This document shows, one piece after another, positions 1 to 9,360 of a stretch of DNA of 62,014 nucleotides. The DNA is from Lachnospiraceae bacterium (GTDB taxonomy: Bacteria; Bacillota; Clostridia; Lachnospirales; Lachnospiraceae). The stretch is from positions 1 through 62,014 of the forward strand of contig JAFYDI010000004.1 in assembly GCA_017544835.1 (NCBI GenBank), given 5' to 3'. Numbering within the stretch: the stretch's first letter is position 1; each line of letters starts with the position of its first letter. The position numbers and the translations under genes are program-made. Under the pieces are notes generated by a model. It saw only the letters and a program-made list of their open reading frames with translations, did no database searches and had not been told where the DNA came from.

Positions 1-1
1 C

Positions 2-649
2 AACCGCTCCAAGCTTACAGCGGCCAAAGAAACCGCGCTCGTAAGCATCTACGGCGACGACACCAAGGTAGAAGTTGAATTCACTGCATGTGACAACACT
101 AAAGATGTACCCAAGGGTGCTTTCCTCCCCGGACGCTTCGGCTATTCGATTCTTGCCAAGGATTATGCCGAGAAATCAGCTCCCACAGGCAGCAAGTGGA
201 TTGAACTTAAAGATTATGGTGTTTATGACAGTGCCATGAAGTGCTTCCCCGTACTTACCAAGTACAAGAAAGGGGAGGAACCTTCACTCACTTACAAGAT
301 TTACGCACTTGAAGACGGAGATTATACCTTACAGGCAGATTTCACGCCTACCAATCCTTTGTCCAGAACCGGCAAGCTTCGCTATGGCGTAGCTGTTAAC
401 GGTCAGCCTGCGGGCGAATACAATACGGTTCCTAACGGTTACAGGGCCGGCGTGGCAGGAGACAAGGTATGGTCACAGGGCGTTCTTTCGCACCGTCGTA
501 CATGCACTTCCAAGGTTACTCTTAAGAAGGGCGTTAACGAGGTAACACTTCTTTTGAAAGATCTCGGACTTGTACCCGCTAAGCTTTATTTGTACACAGA
601 AAATCCTCCGACATCCTACTTCGGAATGCCGGAAAGCAAGAGAAAATAG
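2..649 (+). CDS. GH115 xylan alpha-1,2-glucuronidase, C-terminal end (5' truncated by window)
   Basis: The reading frame is open from the first bases, so only the last ~215 residues are present. The visible part looks like the C-terminal beta-sandwich of family GH115: a segment with WIELKDYGVYDSAMKCFPV, then EPSLTYKIYALEDGDYTL, a GKLRYGVAVNGQ strand, and a terminal SYFGMPES, which recalls the SYxGPPES end of GH115 proteins. GH115 enzymes remove 4-O-methyl-glucuronic acid from glucuronoxylan. The catalytic domain lies outside the window, so activity cannot be judged. The next gene, 18 bp away, is a GH3 beta-xylosidase-like enzyme, which supports a xylan-degrading operon. There is no signal peptide information because the N-terminus is missing. 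Confidence 0.72.
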   Translation, partial: NRSKLTAAKETALVSIYGDDTKVEVEFTACDNTKDVPKGAFLPGRFGYSILAKDYAEKSAPTGSKWIELKDYGVYDSAMKCFPVLTKYKKGEEPSLTYKIYALEDGDYTLQADFTPTNPLSRTGKLRYGVAVNGQPAGEYNTVPNGYRAGVAGDKVWSQGVLSHRRTCTSKVTLKKGVNEVTLLLKDLGLVPAKLYLYTENPPTSYFGMPESKRK

Positions 650-667
650 ATTAGGAAGGACATTCTT

Positions 668-2812
668 ATGGAAATCAACAAAAACGACACAAAGGTTGCT
701 CAGTACAGAGCAAAGGCCATGGCACTCGTAAGTCAGATGACTCTTGAGGAGAAGGTGTCCCAGACACTTCATCCCGCAGCGGCCATCGACAGACTTCACA
801 TCGGCGCATACAACTGGTGGAATGAAGCTCTTCACGGGGTTGCAAGAGCTGGTATCGCTACAATATTCCCTCAGGCAATCGGTCTTGCCGCTACTTTTGA
901 CGAGGACTTCCTCGAAGAAATCGGTGACGCAATTTCCACCGAGGGACGCGGTAAGTACAATATGCAGGTTCGCCGCGGCGATACGGACATTTACAAGGGA
1001 CTTACTTTCTGGGCTCCCAACGTTAACATTTTCAGAGATCCCCGCTGGGGCAGAGGACACGAGACTTACGGTGAAGACCCGTACCTTACCTCCCGCCTCG
1101 GTGTGCGTTTCGTAGAAGGTATTCAGGGTCATGACGAGAACCATTTAAAAGCAGCTGCATGTGCGAAGCACTACGCTGTTCACTCGGGTCCCGAAGACAT
1201 TCGTCATGAATTCAATGCAATTGCTACCAAGCAGGATATGGCAGAGACCTATCTTCCTGCTTTCAAAGCACTTGTTACTGAGGCTAAGGTTGAGGCTGTC
1301 ATGGGTGCGTATAACCGTACCAACGGCGAGCCTTGCTGCGGTTCCAAGACTTTGCTTAAAGACATTTTGAGAGACAAGTGGGGCTTTAAGGGCCACGTTA
1401 CCAGCGACTGCTGGGCTATCAAGGACTTCCATGAAGGCCATCACGTTACCAAGACTCCCGTAGAGTCTGTGGCACTTGCCATGAACAATGGCTGTGACTT
1501 AAACTGCGGTAACATATTTATTTACTTAAAAGAAGCCGTTGAGTCAGGCCTCGTGCCCGAAGAGCGCCTCGATGAAGCTTTGATTAATCTTTTCACCACA
1601 AGATTTAAACTTGGTATCATGGGTGACGACGAGACTGCTTTTGACAACATTCCTTACAATGTTGTGGACAGTAAGCCCATGCACAAGCTTAATGTTAAAG
1701 CTGCCAGGAAATGTGCGGTTCTTCTTAAGAATGAAGGCGGACTGCTTCCTCTTGATAAGTCCAAGATTAAGAACATTGCAGTTATCGGTCCCAATGCCGA
1801 CAACCGCCGTGCTTTGGTAGGTAACTACGAAGGTACCGCTTCAAGATACGTAACTGTGCTCGAAGGTATGCAGGACTACCTCGGCGACGATGTACGAGTG
1901 TTTACTTCCGAAGGCTGTCACCTCTGCCAGCCCAAGGTAACAGGCCTTGCCAACGGTCGCGACAGATTCTCCGAAGTTGAAGAAATCTGCGCATTAAGCG
2001 ACGTTGTGGTATGTGTAATGGGTCTTGATTCGGGTCTTGAAGGAGAAGAGGGCGACCAGGGTAACCAGTACGCCAGCGGTGATAAGCCCAACCTCTTACT
2101 TCCCGGACTTCAGTCCAAGATTCTTGAATTGTGTAAGGACAGTGGCAAGCCCGTTGTACTTGTAGTACTTTCGGGTTCCGCACTTGACCTTTCATGGGCT
2201 GATAAGAACATCCCTGCAATCGTACAGGGCTGGTATCCCGGTGCTCAGGGCGGTAAGGCTATCGCAGAATTACTCTTCGGCGATGCCAACTTCGAAGGTA
2301 AGCTTCCCATCACTTTCTACTATTCAACAGACGATTTACCTTCTTTTACCGACTACAGCATGGAAGGCCGCACTTACAGATACATGAAGAAAGACGCGCT
2401 TTATCCCTTCGGATACGGTCTTTCCTACCCTTCTTACGAGGTATCCGGCTTGAAGCTTAGCTCCGATACACTTACGGACGACGGAATCGATGTGGAAGTT
2501 ATGGTTAAGAACACAGGAGCAATGGCAGGTCGCGAGACCGTTCAGGCTTACGTTAAGGTTAATCCCGAAGCTCCCCTTAAGCACGTTCCCAACTTCTCCC
2601 TCAAGGGCATCAAGAAGCTTAACCTTGATCCCGGCGAAGAGAAGAAAGCAGTCATTCATCTTCCCAAGGAAGCCTTCGCACTGGCTGATGAGAACGGTGA
2701 ATTCGTAATCAATAAGGGCACAGCAACCATCTTTGTAGGCGACAGCGCTCCCGACGCTCGAAGCGCCGCCCTCACAGGAAGAGCACCTTTAAGTGCAACG
2801 ATTACGTTATAA
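668..2812 (+). CDS. GH3 family beta-xylosidase/beta-glucosidase
   Basis: A 714-residue GH3 glycosidase that would release xylose or glucose from the non-reducing ends of oligosaccharides. The order is an N-terminal barrel (about 14-320) with NWWNEALHGVARAG and WGRGHETYGEDP (W127), a catalytic loop VTSDCWAI with predicted nucleophile D247, an alpha/beta sandwich (about 350-570) and a C-terminal FnIII-like domain (about 600-700). The NWWNEALHG and WGRG..TYGEDP motifs are typical of the xylan 1,4-beta-xylosidase branch. There is no signal peptide, so it probably acts inside the cell on imported oligomers. The start at ATG 668 is preceded by AGGAAGG. It lies 18 bp after the GH115 gene and before a strong hairpin, so the pair is probably one transcript. 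Exact substrate specificity is inferred from motif and context. Confidence 0.9.
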   Translation: MEINKNDTKVAQYRAKAMALVSQMTLEEKVSQTLHPAAAIDRLHIGAYNWWNEALHGVARAGIATIFPQAIGLAATFDEDFLEEIGDAISTEGRGKYNMQVRRGDTDIYKGLTFWAPNVNIFRDPRWGRGHETYGEDPYLTSRLGVRFVEGIQGHDENHLKAAACAKHYAVHSGPEDIRHEFNAIATKQDMAETYLPAFKALVTEAKVEAVMGAYNRTNGEPCCGSKTLLKDILRDKWGFKGHVTSDCWAIKDFHEGHHVTKTPVESVALAMNNGCDLNCGNIFIYLKEAVESGLVPEERLDEALINLFTTRFKLGIMGDDETAFDNIPYNVVDSKPMHKLNVKAARKCAVLLKNEGGLLPLDKSKIKNIAVIGPNADNRRALVGNYEGTASRYVTVLEGMQDYLGDDVRVFTSEGCHLCQPKVTGLANGRDRFSEVEEICALSDVVVCVMGLDSGLEGEEGDQGNQYASGDKPNLLLPGLQSKILELCKDSGKPVVLVVLSGSALDLSWADKNIPAIVQGWYPGAQGGKAIAELLFGDANFEGKLPITFYYSTDDLPSFTDYSMEGRTYRYMKKDALYPFGYGLSYPSYEVSGLKLSSDTLTDDGIDVEVMVKNTGAMAGRETVQAYVKVNPEAPLKHVPNFSLKGIKKLNLDPGEEKKAVIHLPKEAFALADENGEFVINKGTATIFVGDSAPDARSAALTGRAPLSATITL

Positions 2813-2836
2813 GACTAATAGAGTGTAATGATATAC

Positions 2837-2868
2837 AAAAAGGGCAGCCATCTCTCGGCTGTCCTTTT
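2837..2868. terminator. bidirectional intrinsic terminator
   Basis: A 12-bp stem (AAAAGGGCAGCC with GGCTGTCCTTTT, one G-T pair) closes a 7-nt loop between convergent genes. T runs flank it on both strands, with the better one on the minus strand, so it can end both the GH3 operon and the minus-strand gene at 2885. Confidence 0.85.
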
Positions 2869-2884
2869 AAATTCAATATTTAAA

Positions 2885-3895
2885 TTATTTATATTCCATC
2901 AGTGCAAACAGTGGCTTAACCACTACGACTTCGTCATATTCTTTCTGACTGACTTTTACGGACGGGTTGAGTGCTTTCAGATCCGCCTTTACTACTTCAA
3001 GTGCCTCGTCGATTTTAACTGCGCGCCCCATTTTGATGGCGCGAATCATGCGGTCCATGACGATGGGATGAGCGTAGTAAGCCGGCACGGGGAAACCGTT
3101 TTTGGACTTAACGTAATCGGACTGAAGCTTTAATGCTTTTTCCCATTCTTCCTCACCGAATTTCTTATTCCGGCGGCCGGACGGGAGTACACGGGTTGCG
3201 ATGGCAAAGAATATGGCTGCAAAGCCGAACAGCACGAAGTATACCGAACCGTTCATGAGCTTATTAATCCACGCATATGCGCCCCATACAGCGGATGCAA
3301 GACCCGCAACGAGAATCAGTACAGCGAGTAACTTGTATGTGGGATTAATCGAATCCAACGTTCTTTTCTGCTTGGCGCAGTACGCAAGATTGTCAGCCTG
3401 CCCTGCCCTTTCCGCAAGAAATTCTCTTGCCTTTTCCAACCGTGAAACCGACTCCGATGCTTCCGGAGACAATTCTTTTAAATACTTTTTCTTTTCCTCT
3501 TCCAGAGCCTTGCGAAGGCGTTCCTCCGCCTCGACGCTGTGGGTGGGAATCTCGGGATGATCAAGCTCGATGCGACGAAGAAGCGCATCCACATCATCCT
3601 CTATCTTAAAATTGCATTGTTTTTCACGACCGTTTTTAAGCTGTACTACAAGATAGGGAATGGAACCGAACAAACCCTTTCCGGTAAATCCGCCCTTACT
3701 CATGGCTACGCGCTTAAACACGCGGGCGATGTCTTCATACTTAACGTAAAAAATCCTGTCTATGTAAAAACTGTTTAAATACAGCGCCTTTTCACCGATA
3801 CCGCAAGGACCTGCGTGGAGGCATTTTCTTTTGTCCAAAGAAAGTGCCTCGCGGTCCATTGTGTTCTCAGTAAGCGCCTTGGGTGCTATTAACAT
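2885..3895 (-). CDS. unknown protein with two transmembrane segments
   Basis: I do not recognise this 336-residue protein. It has no signal peptide. Residues about 38-110 alternate beta-like stretches (YLNSFYIDRIFYVKYEDI, SIPYLVVQLKNGREKQCNFK) and resemble a PH-like fold. Residues about 118-182 are charged and helical and could form a coiled coil. Two hydrophobic segments follow at about 188-207 and 217-236, then a basic RRNKKF stretch and a soluble C-terminal part of about 95 residues. The two close membrane helices suggest a hairpin with both soluble parts in the cytoplasm. The gene lies 15 bp downstream of the cstA-like gene on the same strand and is probably co-transcribed with it. A role in signalling or protein scaffolding is conceivable but is not shown by the sequence. 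Confidence 0.75.
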   Translation of the reverse strand: MLIAPKALTENTMDREALSLDKRKCLHAGPCGIGEKALYLNSFYIDRIFYVKYEDIARVFKRVAMSKGGFTGKGLFGSIPYLVVQLKNGREKQCNFKIEDDVDALLRRIELDHPEIPTHSVEAEERLRKALEEEKKKYLKELSPEASESVSRLEKAREFLAERAGQADNLAYCAKQKRTLDSINPTYKLLAVLILVAGLASAVWGAYAWINKLMNGSVYFVLFGFAAIFFAIATRVLPSGRRNKKFGEEEWEKALKLQSDYVKSKNGFPVPAYYAHPIVMDRMIRAIKMGRAVKIDEALEVVKADLKALNPSVKVSQKEYDEVVVVKPLFALMEYK

Positions 3896-3910
3896 TTAGG
3901 CTCTCACTTT

Positions 3911-5380
3911 TTATTTTTCTTTTTGTGCTCTCTTGGTAGCAAGAAGGAATAATACAAGGAAAAGAATAGCTACGATGATACCGCCCGGATAAGCGATGGT
4001 GGTGTTGTTCTTGAAGAATTCAATAAGACCAAGGCATTCGGGAGCCATCAGGAAGTATGTCGCAGATACCGCACTCATGAAGGTTGCGGGAACTACGGTT
4101 ACCCAGTAGTTCTTCTTGTTCTTATAAAGGTACATGGATGCTGCCCACAAAACGATCATAGCAAGGGTCTGGTTGGTCCAGCTGAAGTATCTCCAGATGA
4201 TTGAATAATCGATGAATCCAAGAGTGTTGCCGTATCCGAGGATAGCACCTATACCAAGTACGGGGATACAAAGCTTAAGACGGTTGGACATCTTAGCCTG
4301 ATCGAGATCGAACCAGTCGGCAAGTGTAAGACGAGCCGAACGGAAAGCTGTATCACCTGATGTAATAGGACAAGCAATAACACCGAGCATCGCAAGAACG
4401 ATACCTACGCCACCCATGGTCTTTGTGCAGATTTCGTAAACGCTTGTTGCGTTACCGCCACCTACTTCAACGAGCTTCTCGCCGCCGTAAACAGCACAGC
4501 CTGCAGCTGCCCATACAAGAGCGATGATACCTTCTGCAACCATTGCGCCGTAGAATACGAAGCGGCCCTGCTTCTCACTCTTTAAACATCTTGCCATAAT
4601 AGGGCTCTGAGTTGAGTGGAAACCGGAAATTGCGCCACAAGCTACAGTGATGAACATGAAGGACCAAATCGGTGTGCTCTTCGGATGCATGTTTTTGAAG
4701 CTGTTCCAAAGTTCGGGCATTACATACTCACCCTTAGCGGTGCCGATAATTGTACCTGCAGCAACACCGATTGCCATGATAATAAGGCAGATACCGAATA
4801 CCGGGTAAATACGTCCGATAACCTTGTCAACGGAGATGAATGTTGCGATGAAGTAGTAGACCAGAATGATGGTCAGCCAGAACACGGGATTAACTAAAAT
4901 ACCGGTAACACCGTTGTTGGCAAAAAGAGTTTTTAACAAGCCGGCAGGACCTACCGCAAAAACGGTACCTACCATAACCAAAAGGATTACGGAGAAGACT
5001 CTCATTACATTCTGCATACCTTTGCCAAGGTAAGCGCCTGTAACTTCGGAAATAGAGTCGCCGTTGTTTCTCTCGGAAAGCATTCCGGAGAAATAGTCAT
5101 GTACAGCACCCGCAAAAATGGTACCAAATGTAATCCAAAGGAATACAACGGGTCCCCACTCAGCACCTGTCAAAGCACCGAAAATCGGTCCGAGACCTGC
5201 TATATTAAGCAGCTGTACAAGGAATAATTTCCACTGAGGCAATACAACGTAGTCTACGCCGTCATTGATAGCCACAGCGGGTGTTTCTCTGTCGTCCGGT
5301 CCGAGTGTGCTCTCTACGAATTTACCATACGTAAAGTAGCCTATAATCAGAACTGCAAGACATAAAAAGAAACTGATCAT
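3911..5380 (-). CDS. cstA: CstA-family carbon starvation transporter
   Basis: A 489-residue polytopic membrane protein with about a dozen hydrophobic helices. The N-terminal region YFTYGKFVESTLGPDD, then TPAVAINDGVDYV, NIAGLGPIFGALTGAEWGP and GAVHDYFSGMLSERNNG, is characteristic of the CstA/BtsT family. Family members import pyruvate or peptides when carbon is scarce. It is shorter than the roughly 700-residue enterobacterial CstA and ends after FLLATKRAQKEK, a common length in Firmicutes. GAGGAGGG precedes the ATG. It is the first gene of a probable two-gene minus-strand transcript with the unknown membrane protein. The substrate cannot be read from the sequence. Confidence 0.92.
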   Translation of the reverse strand: MISFFLCLAVLIIGYFTYGKFVESTLGPDDRETPAVAINDGVDYVVLPQWKLFLVQLLNIAGLGPIFGALTGAEWGPVVFLWITFGTIFAGAVHDYFSGMLSERNNGDSISEVTGAYLGKGMQNVMRVFSVILLVMVGTVFAVGPAGLLKTLFANNGVTGILVNPVFWLTIILVYYFIATFISVDKVIGRIYPVFGICLIIMAIGVAAGTIIGTAKGEYVMPELWNSFKNMHPKSTPIWSFMFITVACGAISGFHSTQSPIMARCLKSEKQGRFVFYGAMVAEGIIALVWAAAGCAVYGGEKLVEVGGGNATSVYEICTKTMGGVGIVLAMLGVIACPITSGDTAFRSARLTLADWFDLDQAKMSNRLKLCIPVLGIGAILGYGNTLGFIDYSIIWRYFSWTNQTLAMIVLWAASMYLYKNKKNYWVTVVPATFMSAVSATYFLMAPECLGLIEFFKNNTTIAYPGGIIVAILFLVLFLLATKRAQKEK

Positions 5381-5461
5381 AATCTTAAACCCTCCTCTTC
5401 ATTATACGTGGGGCCTTAGCCCCCCTCACAATGAGAGGAATCATAACCCCATCCAAGAATA

Positions 5462-5490
5462 ATTTTATGGCGCTGACAATTGTTAATCAA
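5462..5490 (-). promoter_or_regulatory. predicted sigma-A promoter of cstA
   Basis: On the minus strand TTGATT (5485-5490) and TAAAAT (5462-5467) are 17 bp apart. An 8-bp palindrome ACAATTGT (5476-5483) lies in the spacer and could be an operator. The predicted leader of about 75 nt carries a GGGGC-CTTA-GCCCC hairpin (5410-5423). Confidence 0.5.
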
Positions 5491-5572
5491 TTTGTATTTT
5501 CACGGAAAATTAATTGAATTTTTGTGCAATTTTAATGTAGTCAAATTCAGTCACCAAACCTTGTAAAAATCC

Positions 5573-5601
5573 TTTACTTCAGCGCTTTAATGTGTTATAA
5601 A
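5573..5601 (+). promoter_or_regulatory. predicted sigma-A promoter of thrH
   Basis: TTTACT (5573-5578) and TATAAA (5596-5601) are separated by 17 bp and lie 31 bp before the GTG start of thrH. The -35 box matches the consensus at four of six positions. Confidence 0.55.
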
Positions 5602-5632
5602 ATATAAGACAAATATTTCGGAGGAAGTTAGT

Positions 5633-6238
5633 GTGAATATAGTATGTTTGGACCTTGAAGGCGTATTGGTGCCTGAGATTTGGATTGCTTTTTCCAAGGC
5701 AAGCGGAATAGATGAATTAAAGAGAACCACAAGAGACGAGCCTGACTACGACAAGCTTATGAAATGGAGAATCGGAATCCTTAAGGAGCACGGTCTCGGA
5801 CTTAAGGAGATTCAGGACACGATTGCCACAATCGATCCCCTTCCCGGTGCAAGAGAGTTTCTTGACAAGCTTCGCGAGAGAACAGAAGTTATCATTATCA
5901 GCGATACTTTCACTCAGTTTGCCAAGCCTCTTATGAAGAAATTAGGCTATCCCACTATTTTCTGTAACACTCTTGAGGTTGCGGAAAGTGGCGAGATTAC
6001 AGGCTTTAAGATGAGAATCGAGCAGTCCAAGCTCTCTACCGTTAAGGCGCTTCAGTCTATCGGATACGACACCATTGCGGCTGGAGACAGCTACAATGAC
6101 CTTGGCATGATTCAGGCGTCCAAGGCGGGTTTTCTTTTTAGAACCACTGATAAGATTAAGGCGGATTACCCGAATCTTCCTGCGTTTGAGACTTACGATG
6201 AGTTTTATGACGCAATTGTTAATGCGCTTGATGAATAA
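5633..6238 (+). CDS. thrH: ThrH-type phosphoserine phosphatase / homoserine phosphotransferase
   Basis: A 201-residue HAD-superfamily enzyme. The N-terminus CLDLEGVLVPEIWIAF, followed by TTRDEPDYDKLMKWR, closely follows the known ThrH sequence, and AAGDSYNDLGMI is the metal-binding motif III of HAD phosphatases. Motif I reads DLEGV, where the second acidic residue is Glu, as in ThrH. Studied ThrH proteins dephosphorylate phosphoserine and can pass the phosphate to homoserine, linking serine and threonine synthesis. The GTG start is supported by GGAGGA 7-8 bp upstream. It appears monocistronic, with its own promoter and a strong terminator. Cytoplasmic. Confidence 0.93.
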   Translation: MNIVCLDLEGVLVPEIWIAFSKASGIDELKRTTRDEPDYDKLMKWRIGILKEHGLGLKEIQDTIATIDPLPGAREFLDKLRERTEVIIISDTFTQFAKPLMKKLGYPTIFCNTLEVAESGEITGFKMRIEQSKLSTVKALQSIGYDTIAAGDSYNDLGMIQASKAGFLFRTTDKIKADYPNLPAFETYDEFYDAIVNALDE

Positions 6239-6255
6239 AGATTACAAACCCCCGA

Positions 6256-6282
6256 GGGTGTGCGAAATGCACACCCTTTTTA
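6256..6282 (+). terminator. intrinsic terminator after thrH
   Basis: A perfect 8-bp stem GGGTGTGC / GCACACCC with a 5-nt loop is followed by TTTTT. Confidence 0.9.
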
Positions 6283-6366
6283 ATTTGATACTATTAAAAA
6301 TCCCTTTTACAAAACGTTAATTATCAGACTTTATGATAAATTTATCTATATAAGGGGGACGCGTAT

Positions 6367-7851
6367 ATGGATTTTCAGAAAGTAGCCGATAGTTTGGGCG
6401 CTATGACATGTGTGGTTTCGGTAGAAAAAATAGGAGATGACGATTACGGTAAAGTCTGCATAGTTGCAGGTAATAAAGCCTATGTCGATTCTATAGAGCA
6501 CCCGATGGGCGGTGTCGAAATGCTTACCAAGAAATTCGTGCCCGGCCAGGAATATACCAACTATCTTACGAAGGATTTAAATTTTGAGGATGCGTGCTAC
6601 AGAGCTGCGGTTAAAAAGAAAGTAATACATTCATATGCTCACCCCGACAGATTCGAGGTGTGGTTTAACATGGTATTTATGCCTGTCATGTATGAGGACG
6701 GAGATACCTGCTACTGCACATATACCATGGAAATTAATTTTGAGCCCGATGCCGAGACTATGTCCAACGTATCAAGCGACATTGCCGGTCAGGTTTTAAA
6801 TACCTGTATCAAATTAAGAGGCGCGGACGATTTGAGATATGTCATGAAAGACGTTATCAAGGACATCCGGGCAATCTGCTGCGCCGAAAGCTGTAAGGTA
6901 ATGCTCCTTGACACAATCAAGCGCCAGTGCGAGGTCTTATGTGAAGATATTGCTCCCGGAGCGCCTTTGCTTCCCATGCAGGAATACATAGACAACGATG
7001 AAGATATGTACGGTCTCGCACTTTCCTGGGAGAAGACCATCAGCGGAAGTAACTGTGTTATAGCCAATGACAAGCACAGTTTTGACGTAATAAAAGAAAG
7101 AAATCCCAGATGGTACAAGTCTCTTAAGAGCGCAGCGGTTGATAATATTGTTCTTTTCCCGCTTAAGGCTCGTGGCGAGATTCTTGGTTATATCTGGGCA
7201 GTTAACTTTGATCCGGAAAGGGCACCCAAAATTAAAGAAGCCCTCGAACTTACCACTTTCATCCTGGGCTCGGAGATAGGTAACTATCTGTTACTCGACA
7301 GATTAAGAATATTAAGCTCCATCGATATGCTTACGGGCGTACTTAACCGTAACGAGATGAACAACCTTGTAGACGCGCTCTGCACAGGCAAGCGCGCCAA
7401 AGGAAAGTCCGTCGGTGTTGCTTTTGCCGACTTAAACGGTCTTAAGACGGTTAACGACGAAGAAGGCCACGATGCGGGCGATGCTCTCTTAAAGCGCGCA
7501 TCTTCAGCTTTAAGATCTGTTTTCAACGATGAAGAAATCTTCAGAGCCGGCGGTGACGAATTCTCCATTATCGTTACCGATACCACCGAAGAAGAGCTGG
7601 CTAAGAAGGTTGCGCAGTTAAAAGAAAATTCCAAGGATTATGATAAAGTAAGCTTCGCTGTAGGTTTCAGCGTTGAAGACAATGCCAAGAATGTGCGTAA
7701 GGCTTTAAGAAAGGCCGACGAGAATATGTACGAAGATAAGCGCATATTCTATGAGAATCATCCTGAAAAAGTAAGAAGAACCACCAATAAAGATGACTTT
7801 GCATTTAAGGTAGAGGGAAAAGGTAAAAAGGGAAAGAAGACAGATGCTTAA
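6367..7851 (+). CDS. soluble GGDEF diguanylate cyclase with PAS-like and GAF-like sensor domains
   Basis: A 494-residue cytoplasmic protein. Residues about 1-140 form a PAS-like region (VEKIGDDDYGKVCIVAGNKAYVDS), about 155-310 a GAF-like domain, and about 320-475 a GGDEF domain with D-LTG-LNRN, NGLKTVND, GHDAGDALL and the active-site motif RAGGDEF. It should make cyclic di-GMP from GTP. The product-inhibition I-site (RxxD five residues before GGDEF) is absent: the stretch reads VFNDEEIFRA. The lysine-rich tail KGKKGKK is probably disordered. The following GGDEF gene starts inside this gene with an 8-bp overlap, so the two are probably translationally coupled. The start follows AAGGGGGACGCGTAT. 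Confidence 0.88.
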   Translation: MDFQKVADSLGAMTCVVSVEKIGDDDYGKVCIVAGNKAYVDSIEHPMGGVEMLTKKFVPGQEYTNYLTKDLNFEDACYRAAVKKKVIHSYAHPDRFEVWFNMVFMPVMYEDGDTCYCTYTMEINFEPDAETMSNVSSDIAGQVLNTCIKLRGADDLRYVMKDVIKDIRAICCAESCKVMLLDTIKRQCEVLCEDIAPGAPLLPMQEYIDNDEDMYGLALSWEKTISGSNCVIANDKHSFDVIKERNPRWYKSLKSAAVDNIVLFPLKARGEILGYIWAVNFDPERAPKIKEALELTTFILGSEIGNYLLLDRLRILSSIDMLTGVLNRNEMNNLVDALCTGKRAKGKSVGVAFADLNGLKTVNDEEGHDAGDALLKRASSALRSVFNDEEIFRAGGDEFSIIVTDTTEEELAKKVAQLKENSKDYDKVSFAVGFSVEDNAKNVRKALRKADENMYEDKRIFYENHPEKVRRTTNKDDFAFKVEGKGKKGKKTDA

Positions 7852-9319
7852 CCTTGCAGGGGCACCGGAAAAAACATATAAAAATCCATTAAGCAGGCGC
7901 GCCTTTTCGGTGTGCCTGGTTTTCACGCTTATACTTTGTTTTATCATGGGAACAATAGGCTACATTGTGTTCCAAAAGAGCATGATGAAACAGTATGAAA
8001 TGAATCTTTCGGACATAATTGAGTTAACATGCGAGCAAATCGACCCGGACGATGTCGATGAATGCTTTAAGAGCGGAGAACGCTCCGAAAAGTTTGAAGA
8101 ACTCAGCACATTCTTAAATCAGATAAGAGAAACATACGCCCTCGACCACATCGCTCTTACAAGACCGATTAAAGAAGGCGACTCTTATGATGTCATTCAG
8201 ATTATGTCCGGTCTTACGGAGATAGAGAAGCAGGGCGGCGGCACTATAGATGCACCTATCCCGTATCTTGGGGACAGAATCGGCTATGTATTTCCGGCAG
8301 AACTTCTTCCTTCGATTTATCAGGAATTCATGTATTCGGACAGAATTTCTTTTATGACGACAGTTACCGATTACGGCAACACCTACAGAGGAGCCGTAAC
8401 CGTTCGCAAGAATAACGGTGAACCCGTAGGCCTCTTAACTGCGGGATTATCCCTTGAATTTATCGAAAATACCAAGAAACAGTACCTGGAGATTGTGCTG
8501 ATTGCCACGATTCTTTTAGGAACCGTATTTATTTCGTTTATGCTTCTTTGGCTGAGAGCAAGAGTAATAAAGCCCCTTAGCCAAATCGAGAATGCAGCAA
8601 GCGATTTCGAGGCAAGAAGCCGCAATCAAAAGAACCCGGATGTTTTAGTCATGGACCTTCCTCCGCTTCGTACGGGTGACGAGCTTGAATCCTTGTCAGA
8701 GGCGCTTAATTCCATGTCCGTCAGCATGAAAAATTATGTTGAAGACCTCATGAAATCAGCGCAGACCGTGGACAGCTTAAGGCAGGACCTCGTAGTTACC
8801 AAGAAACAGGCTATGCAGTTTAGTGAGCTTGCGGTTAAAGATGCGCTTACCGGTATCCGTAACAAAACAGGATATGACAAAGAAGTTGAAAAGCTTGCCA
8901 AGGAATTCGACGAAGGCAAGACACGTTTCGGCATCGTAATGGTAGACCTTAACTACCTTAAGAAAATAAACGACGAGTACGGTCACGAAAAAGGAAACAT
9001 TGCCATACAGAATCTGTGCAGACTGGTGTGTACGGTATTTGCACACTCGCCCGTATTCAGAATAGGCGGCGATGAGTTCGTGGCAGTATTAAGAGCCAAT
9101 GATTACGACCACATTGACGATTTGATAGATGAGTTTAATGAGGCTATAGCAAGTACGAGCAATGATATAAATCTTGAGCCGTGGGAGCGCACTTCTGCAG
9201 CGATAGGTTATGCTTTGTACACAGAAGGCTTGGACCTTTCAATAAACGATGTATTCAAGCGCGCCGATGAGGCGATGTACGAACGCAAGAAGGATATGAA
9301 AGCGGCAAGAGAACAATAA
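7844..9319 (+). CDS. membrane GGDEF diguanylate cyclase with extracytoplasmic sensor and HAMP
   Basis: A 491-residue protein. A membrane helix at about 24-46 is followed by an extracytoplasmic sensor region (about 50-205), a second helix (IVLIATILLGTVFISFMLLW), a HAMP-like linker beginning RARVIKPLSQIENA, a short coiled coil and a C-terminal GGDEF domain with GIRNKTGYD, DLNYLKKINDEYGHE and FRIGGDEFVAVL. It should convert an external signal into cyclic di-GMP. No RxxD I-site precedes GGDEF. The start ATG at 7844 lies inside the preceding GGDEF gene, so the two should be made together: one soluble and one membrane-bound cyclase. Ligand unknown. A weak hairpin (GTAGC/GCTAC, 9337-9353) follows the stop. 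Confidence 0.9.
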   Translation: MLNLAGAPEKTYKNPLSRRAFSVCLVFTLILCFIMGTIGYIVFQKSMMKQYEMNLSDIIELTCEQIDPDDVDECFKSGERSEKFEELSTFLNQIRETYALDHIALTRPIKEGDSYDVIQIMSGLTEIEKQGGGTIDAPIPYLGDRIGYVFPAELLPSIYQEFMYSDRISFMTTVTDYGNTYRGAVTVRKNNGEPVGLLTAGLSLEFIENTKKQYLEIVLIATILLGTVFISFMLLWLRARVIKPLSQIENAASDFEARSRNQKNPDVLVMDLPPLRTGDELESLSEALNSMSVSMKNYVEDLMKSAQTVDSLRQDLVVTKKQAMQFSELAVKDALTGIRNKTGYDKEVEKLAKEFDEGKTRFGIVMVDLNYLKKINDEYGHEKGNIAIQNLCRLVCTVFAHSPVFRIGGDEFVAVLRANDYDHIDDLIDEFNEAIASTSNDINLEPWERTSAAIGYALYTEGLDLSINDVFKRADEAMYERKKDMKAAREQ

Positions 9320-9360
9320 TATTTGAGGATGACCTCGTAGCCCGAAATGCTACATTTTGC

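Noticed and set aside
473-1144. 223-codon minus-strand frame across the GH115/GH3 junction
   Set aside because: It lies opposite two well-supported genes and has no family features.
6283-6366. Cyclic di-GMP riboswitch before a GGDEF gene
   Set aside because: The conserved GEMM core sequences are not present here or before the genes at 7844 and 44182.
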